A stretch of DNA of 16,694 nt, taken from Streptomyces griseus subsp. griseus (GTDB taxonomy: Bacteria > Actinomycetota > Actinomycetes > Streptomycetales > Streptomycetaceae). The notes under the pieces are model-generated. The model did not search any database, was not told the origin of the DNA, and saw nothing but the letters and a program-made list of their open reading frames with translations. This document shows, piece by piece, positions 13,408 through 16,694 of the stretch (its first letter is position 1; each line of letters opens with the position of its first letter). The stretch spans positions 1-16,694 of the forward strand of contig NZ_JOJE01000076.1 in the NCBI RefSeq assembly GCF_000720255.1. The letters run 5' to 3'. Position numbers and translations under genes: made by a program.

Positions 13408-16400
13408 GGCTGGTGTCGTTCCACTGCTTGAGTACGAGGCTCTGCCCGGTGTCGTCGAGGACGGGCAGGGTGTGTACGGGAGTGTCGTCCAGAGCGTGGA
13501 CCAAGTGGCCGGTGGCCGTGTCCAACAGGGACAGCACCAGGTCCGGGTCGATCGGGTCCACGCACTGGACAGTGAACACGAATCCGTCGCCGGTGTCGTC
13601 CACCGTGACCGTCAGCGGGTAGTTGGTGCGCTCCTGAGCGAAGAGGATCTCGATGCCGTCGGCCTCGGTGTCGGTGTCCACCGTGCTGTGGCGGTAGTTG
13701 AACAGGGCGGTGAACAGCGGAGCTTCGGCAGGCACGCCGCTCATGCGCTGGACCAGTGCGAGGGGGGCGTGCTCGTGGACCAGCAGTTCCGCGAGATTGG
13801 CTTGTGTGCTCTTGATGGCCTCGCCCAAGTTGTTGCTGGTGTCGAGGCGGACCGGCAGGGTGTTGATGAACAAGCCCGGGATCCGGTCCGCGCCGGCACC
13901 AGCCTGCATACGGCCGAACAGGACCGTGCCGAAGACGACGTCCTCACGACCCGACGCCGAGGCGACCACCCGCGCGAACATCACGTGCAGCACGGTCGCC
14001 GCGCTCACGCCGAGACGCCGCGCCATCTCGCGTACCGCTGTGGCGGTGGCCGCGTCGAGGGGCTTACGGGCCTCGGCGATCTCGGTGCCATCACCCCGTA
14101 CATCGGTGATACCGAAGGGCGCGGTGGGTTCCGTTACGTCGCCGAGTTGACCGGCGAAAAACGCCTCGTGCTCGGACGCCGGGATGCCCAACCTCGCCTG
14201 GGCTACGAAGTTCCGGAATGGCAGCGGCGGCGGCAGTTCTTTCTCCCGGCCTTCGAGGAATGCCTGGACCTCCGTGAAGAGGACGTCCACCGCCGTGTGA
14301 TCCTGGATCAAGTGGTGCACCTGGATCAGTGCCATCGAACCCGTCGTGGTGACTCGGACCATCGGTGCTGCGGTGATGTCCATCACCGAGCCTGTTACCG
14401 CCAACAAGTCCTGCACATCGGTGACTTGCGTCAGTTCGTGTACCGGGATCTCCGTGTGCCTGTGGACCACCTGGACCGGCTCGCGCAACCCCTCCCACAA
14501 CACGGCCGTACGGAGAATGTCGTGCCGGTCCACCACCCGCTGGAGCACGGCGACGAACTCGTCCAGCCGGGCACGTGAATCGAACCCGAGCACCATCGGC
14601 AGGACGTACGCGTCCTCACCCGACGCGGCACCCATCAGGTGATGGAAGAGAATGCCCTCCTGGAGCGGGGCCAGCGGATAGATGTCCGTCACGTTGGCCA
14701 CGCCGCCAGGAACTTGGGCTACGACCCTGTCGATCTCCTCCTGCGACAGCCCCGCCAACGGCACCATCTCCGGCGTGATCACTTCGACGCCCTCGACGAT
14801 CCCGTTCGGAGGGATCAACAGGTCCTTGTCCGTGGTCTCCAGACCGGACGCCAGCCCCGCCACCGTGGGCGTGACGAACAACGACCGCACCGGCACCGAC
14901 AACCCACGCTCACGGAGCCGCTCCACCAAAGACACCGCCAACAGCGAATGCCCACCCAGCTCGAAGAAGTTGTCGTCAATGGACACCCGGTCGATCCCGA
15001 GGACCTCCGCGAACACCCCGCACAGGATCTCCTCCTGTGAGGTGCGCGGCGCACGTCCCTCCGTGCTCGCCGTGAACTCGGGCGCGGGAAGCGCCCGTCG
15101 GTCCAGCTTTCCGTTCGGCGTCAGGGGCAGCACGTCCAGCAGCACGATCGCCGACGGGACCATGTACTCCGGTACCGCCCTCGCCACGTGGGCCCGCAGG
15201 ACTTGCGGGTCGGCGGTGGAGACGGCGTAGCCGACCAACCGCTTGTCGCCGCGGTCCTCTCGTACGACCACTGCGGCCTGGTCAACGTCGGGGTGGGCGG
15301 CAAGGACGGACTCGATCTCACCCAACTCAATACGGAAACCTCGTACCTTGACCTGGTCGTCGATGCGGCCGAGGTACTCGATCTCGCCGTTGGGGTTCCA
15401 TCGGACGAGGTCTCCGGTGCGGTACATCCGTGAACCGGGATCGCCGTACGGATCGGCGACGAAGCGTTCCGCTGTCAGGTCGGGGCGGTTGAGGTAACCG
15501 CGCGCCAGACCGGCGCCCGCGATGTACAGCTCCCCCGCCACGCCCACCGGTACGGGGCTCAAGCCGTCGTCGAGGACGTAGGTGGACACATTGTCGATCG
15601 GGCGGCCGATCGGCGGCGTGGTCGCGGTGTCCGTGTCGGTGTGCCAATAGGTGGTGTAGACGGTCGCTTCGGTCGGGCCGTAGATGTTCGCGACCCGGGC
15701 CCCGGGCATCGCCGCACGGATGTCACGGACCGTGTGCGCTGCCAGCGCCTCACCGGCCAGTGCCACCGCACGCGGACGGGCACCGCTCAACGTGCCTGCC
15801 AGCAGATGCGAGAAAGCCGAGGGCACGCCACTGACCAAGCTCCCGGACAGTGTGTCGGGGTCCAGGTCGGGCAGGGACAGCAGGTCCCGTACGACCTCGA
15901 TGCTGCCGCCGGACACCAACGGGGCGAAGATCTCGAAGACGGAGACGTCGAAGTTGAGGGAGGTGGAGGCCACGACCCGGGACAGCTCCGCGAAGCGGAA
16001 CCTGCGATCGGCCCAGGCCAACAGGTTGGCCACCGACCGGTGTTCGACGACGACACCCTTCGGGCGGCCCGTCGAACCCGAGGTGTAGATCACGTACGCC
16101 GGTGTGCCCGGGTCCAAGGACACCGGCAGCTCCGCTTCGGAGTCACCGTCGAGGGCATCGAGGAAGATCCGGGCAATGCCGGCCGACACCTCGACTCCGC
16201 TGCCCTCGACCGTGATCACGCACATCGGGGCGGCATCTTCGAGGATGTAAGCGATCCGATCCGCCGGGTAACCGAGGTCAATGGGTACGTACGCCGCACC
16301 CGTCTTGAGGACCGCCAGCAGCGCGATGATCAGGTCCGACGTGCGGGGCAGGGCGACGGCGACGAACCGTTCCGGCCCCGCGCCCCGCGCGGCCAGGAGT

Positions 16401-16694
16401 CGGGCCAGGCGGTTCGCCTGCTCGTTCACCTGGCGGTACGACAGCTCCTTGCCGTCGAAGACCAGCGCCGTGGCGTCCGGTGTCCGCACGGCCTGCTGCT
16501 CGAACAGCTCGGGCAGGACTGCACCCGGGATGCCATGGCCGGTGTCGTTCCATTCCTGGAGTACCAGGCTCAGTTCGGCGTCGTCCAGGATGCGTGCCCG
16601 ACTGACCGGCTGCTCCGGGGCCGCCAGGACCTCCTCCAGGAACCGCGCAAGCCAGCCCGCCATCCGCTCGATCGTGGGCCGGTCGAACAGGTCC
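13274..16694 (-). CDS. NRPS, partial: end of C, A, PCP, C, then start of a disrupted A domain
   Basis: The frame is open through the right edge (DLFDRPTIERMAGW, the end of a condensation domain), so the start lies outside. Numbering from the Met at 16663: A domain about 45-525 with A1 at 74-78, A2 at 120-129, A3 YTSGSTGRPKG at 193-203, A8 at 432-446 and K519. Its pocket residues D239, V240, F243, S278, A301, A303, I327, V335, Y336 and K519 read DVFSAAIVYK, which I cannot assign. The PCP has LGGHSLL with S573. The condensation domain (about 655-1055) opens with DIYPLAPLQEGILFHH. Its active-site motif is HHLIQDH (783-789), with His where Gly is usual. The next A domain starts at LVLKQWNDTSRDIP and then leaves frame at about 13398. 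The residues from PGLSGR to the stop at 13274 are out-of-frame translation. The rest of this A domain is in the frame at 11068-13407. Confidence 0.93.
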   Translation of the reverse strand, partial: DLFDRPTIERMAGWLARFLEEVLAAPEQPVSRARILDDAELSLVLQEWNDTGHGIPGAVLPELFEQQAVRTPDATALVFDGKELSYRQVNEQANRLARLLAARGAGPERFVAVALPRTSDLIIALLAVLKTGAAYVPIDLGYPADRIAYILEDAAPMCVITVEGSGVEVSAGIARIFLDALDGDSEAELPVSLDPGTPAYVIYTSGSTGRPKGVVVEHRSVANLLAWADRRFRFAELSRVVASTSLNFDVSVFEIFAPLVSGGSIEVVRDLLSLPDLDPDTLSGSLVSGVPSAFSHLLAGTLSGARPRAVALAGEALAAHTVRDIRAAMPGARVANIYGPTEATVYTTYWHTDTDTATTPPIGRPIDNVSTYVLDDGLSPVPVGVAGELYIAGAGLARGYLNRPDLTAERFVADPYGDPGSRMYRTGDLVRWNPNGEIEYLGRIDDQVKVRGFRIELGEIESVLAAHPDVDQAAVVVREDRGDKRLVGYAVSTADPQVLRAHVARAVPEYMVPSAIVLLDVLPLTPNGKLDRRALPAPEFTASTEGRAPRTSQEEILCGVFAEVLGIDRVSIDDNFFELGGHSLLAVSLVERLRERGLSVPVRSLFVTPTVAGLASGLETTDKDLLIPPNGIVEGVEVITPEMVPLAGLSQEEIDRVVAQVPGGVANVTDIYPLAPLQEGILFHHLMGAASGEDAYVLPMVLGFDSRARLDEFVAVLQRVVDRHDILRTAVLWEGLREPVQVVHRHTEIPVHELTQVTDVQDLLAVTGSVMDITAAPMVRVTTTGSMALIQVHHLIQDHTAVDVLFTEVQAFLEGREKELPPPLPFRNFVAQARLGIPASEHEAFFAGQLGDVTEPTAPFGITDVRGDGTEIAEARKPLDAATATAVREMARRLGVSAATVLHVMFARVVASASGREDVVFGTVLFGRMQAGAGADRIPGLFINTLPVRLDTSNNLGEAIKSTQANLAELLVHEHAPLALVQRMSGVPAEAPLFTALFNYRHSTVDTDTEADGIEILFAQERTNYPLTVTVDDTGDGFVFTVQCVDPIDPDLVLSLLDTATGHLVHALDDTPVHTLPVLDDTGQSLVLKQWNDTSRDIPPGLSGRPDRLHPRRRGPHVCDHGRGQWGRAAGRHHPDPAG

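Noticed and set aside
11107..13431. 774-codon plus-strand open frame across the NRPS end
   Set aside because: It lies opposite A-PCP-TE sequence with textbook motifs. The product is His/Arg/Gln-rich without any recognisable domain, as expected for an antisense shadow.
13472..14578. Plus-strand frame of 368 codons opposite the condensation domain
   Set aside because: Antisense shadow of the NRPS; no ribosome binding site and no domain.
1..16694. CRISPR array, tRNA, rRNA or complete insertion sequence
   Set aside because: I saw no regularly spaced repeats of 25-40 nt, no cloverleaf-like sequence, and no intact transposase frame with terminal inverted repeats.

Overview
The window looks like Streptomyces or a close actinomycete. 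GC content and third-codon-position GC are very high, starts are ATG or GTG with purine-rich ribosome binding sites, and there is a SARP regulator and a modular NRPS. No genuine rRNA, tRNA, CRISPR array or complete insertion sequence was seen.

Layout. Positions 1-540 hold a possible gene tail and a small conserved-looking orphan gene. Positions 540-1950 are gene-poor but rich in inverted and direct repeats: a 42-nt perfect palindrome at 753-794, paired 11-mers 21 bp apart at 1057-1088, a 9-bp operator-like inverted repeat at 1469-1489, and a twin-hairpin element at 1521-1579. Positions 1953-4175 encode a secreted, Tat-exported GH29 alpha-L-fucosidase with a crystallin-like domain and a C-terminal ricin-type lectin domain. 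On the minus strand, 4310-6746 encodes an MFS transporter behind an ArsR-type regulator carrying a DUF5937-like N-terminal region. Positions 6743-7763 hold three small minus-strand ORFs, of which only the 111-residue membrane protein is convincing.

Positions 7852-16694 are the downstream end of a nonribosomal peptide gene cluster, all on the minus strand. Read in transcription order it contains an NRPS that enters from beyond the right edge, a SARP activator, an MFS exporter and a type II thioesterase. The visible NRPS order is end of C, then A, PCP, C, A, PCP and a type I TE. The last A domain has the glycine specificity code, so the peptide would probably end ...X-Gly before release by the TE. 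The SARP would switch the cluster on, the MFS protein would export the product, and the type II TE would clear misprimed carrier domains.

The most striking observation is a break in the last adenylation domain near 13398. About 248 bp are missing compared with the preceding A domain of the same assembly line. This removes core motifs A1 and A2 and shifts the frame, so PCP-TE is separated from the upstream modules. Either the assembly line is genuinely broken or the sequence was misassembled between similar modules; this window alone cannot decide.
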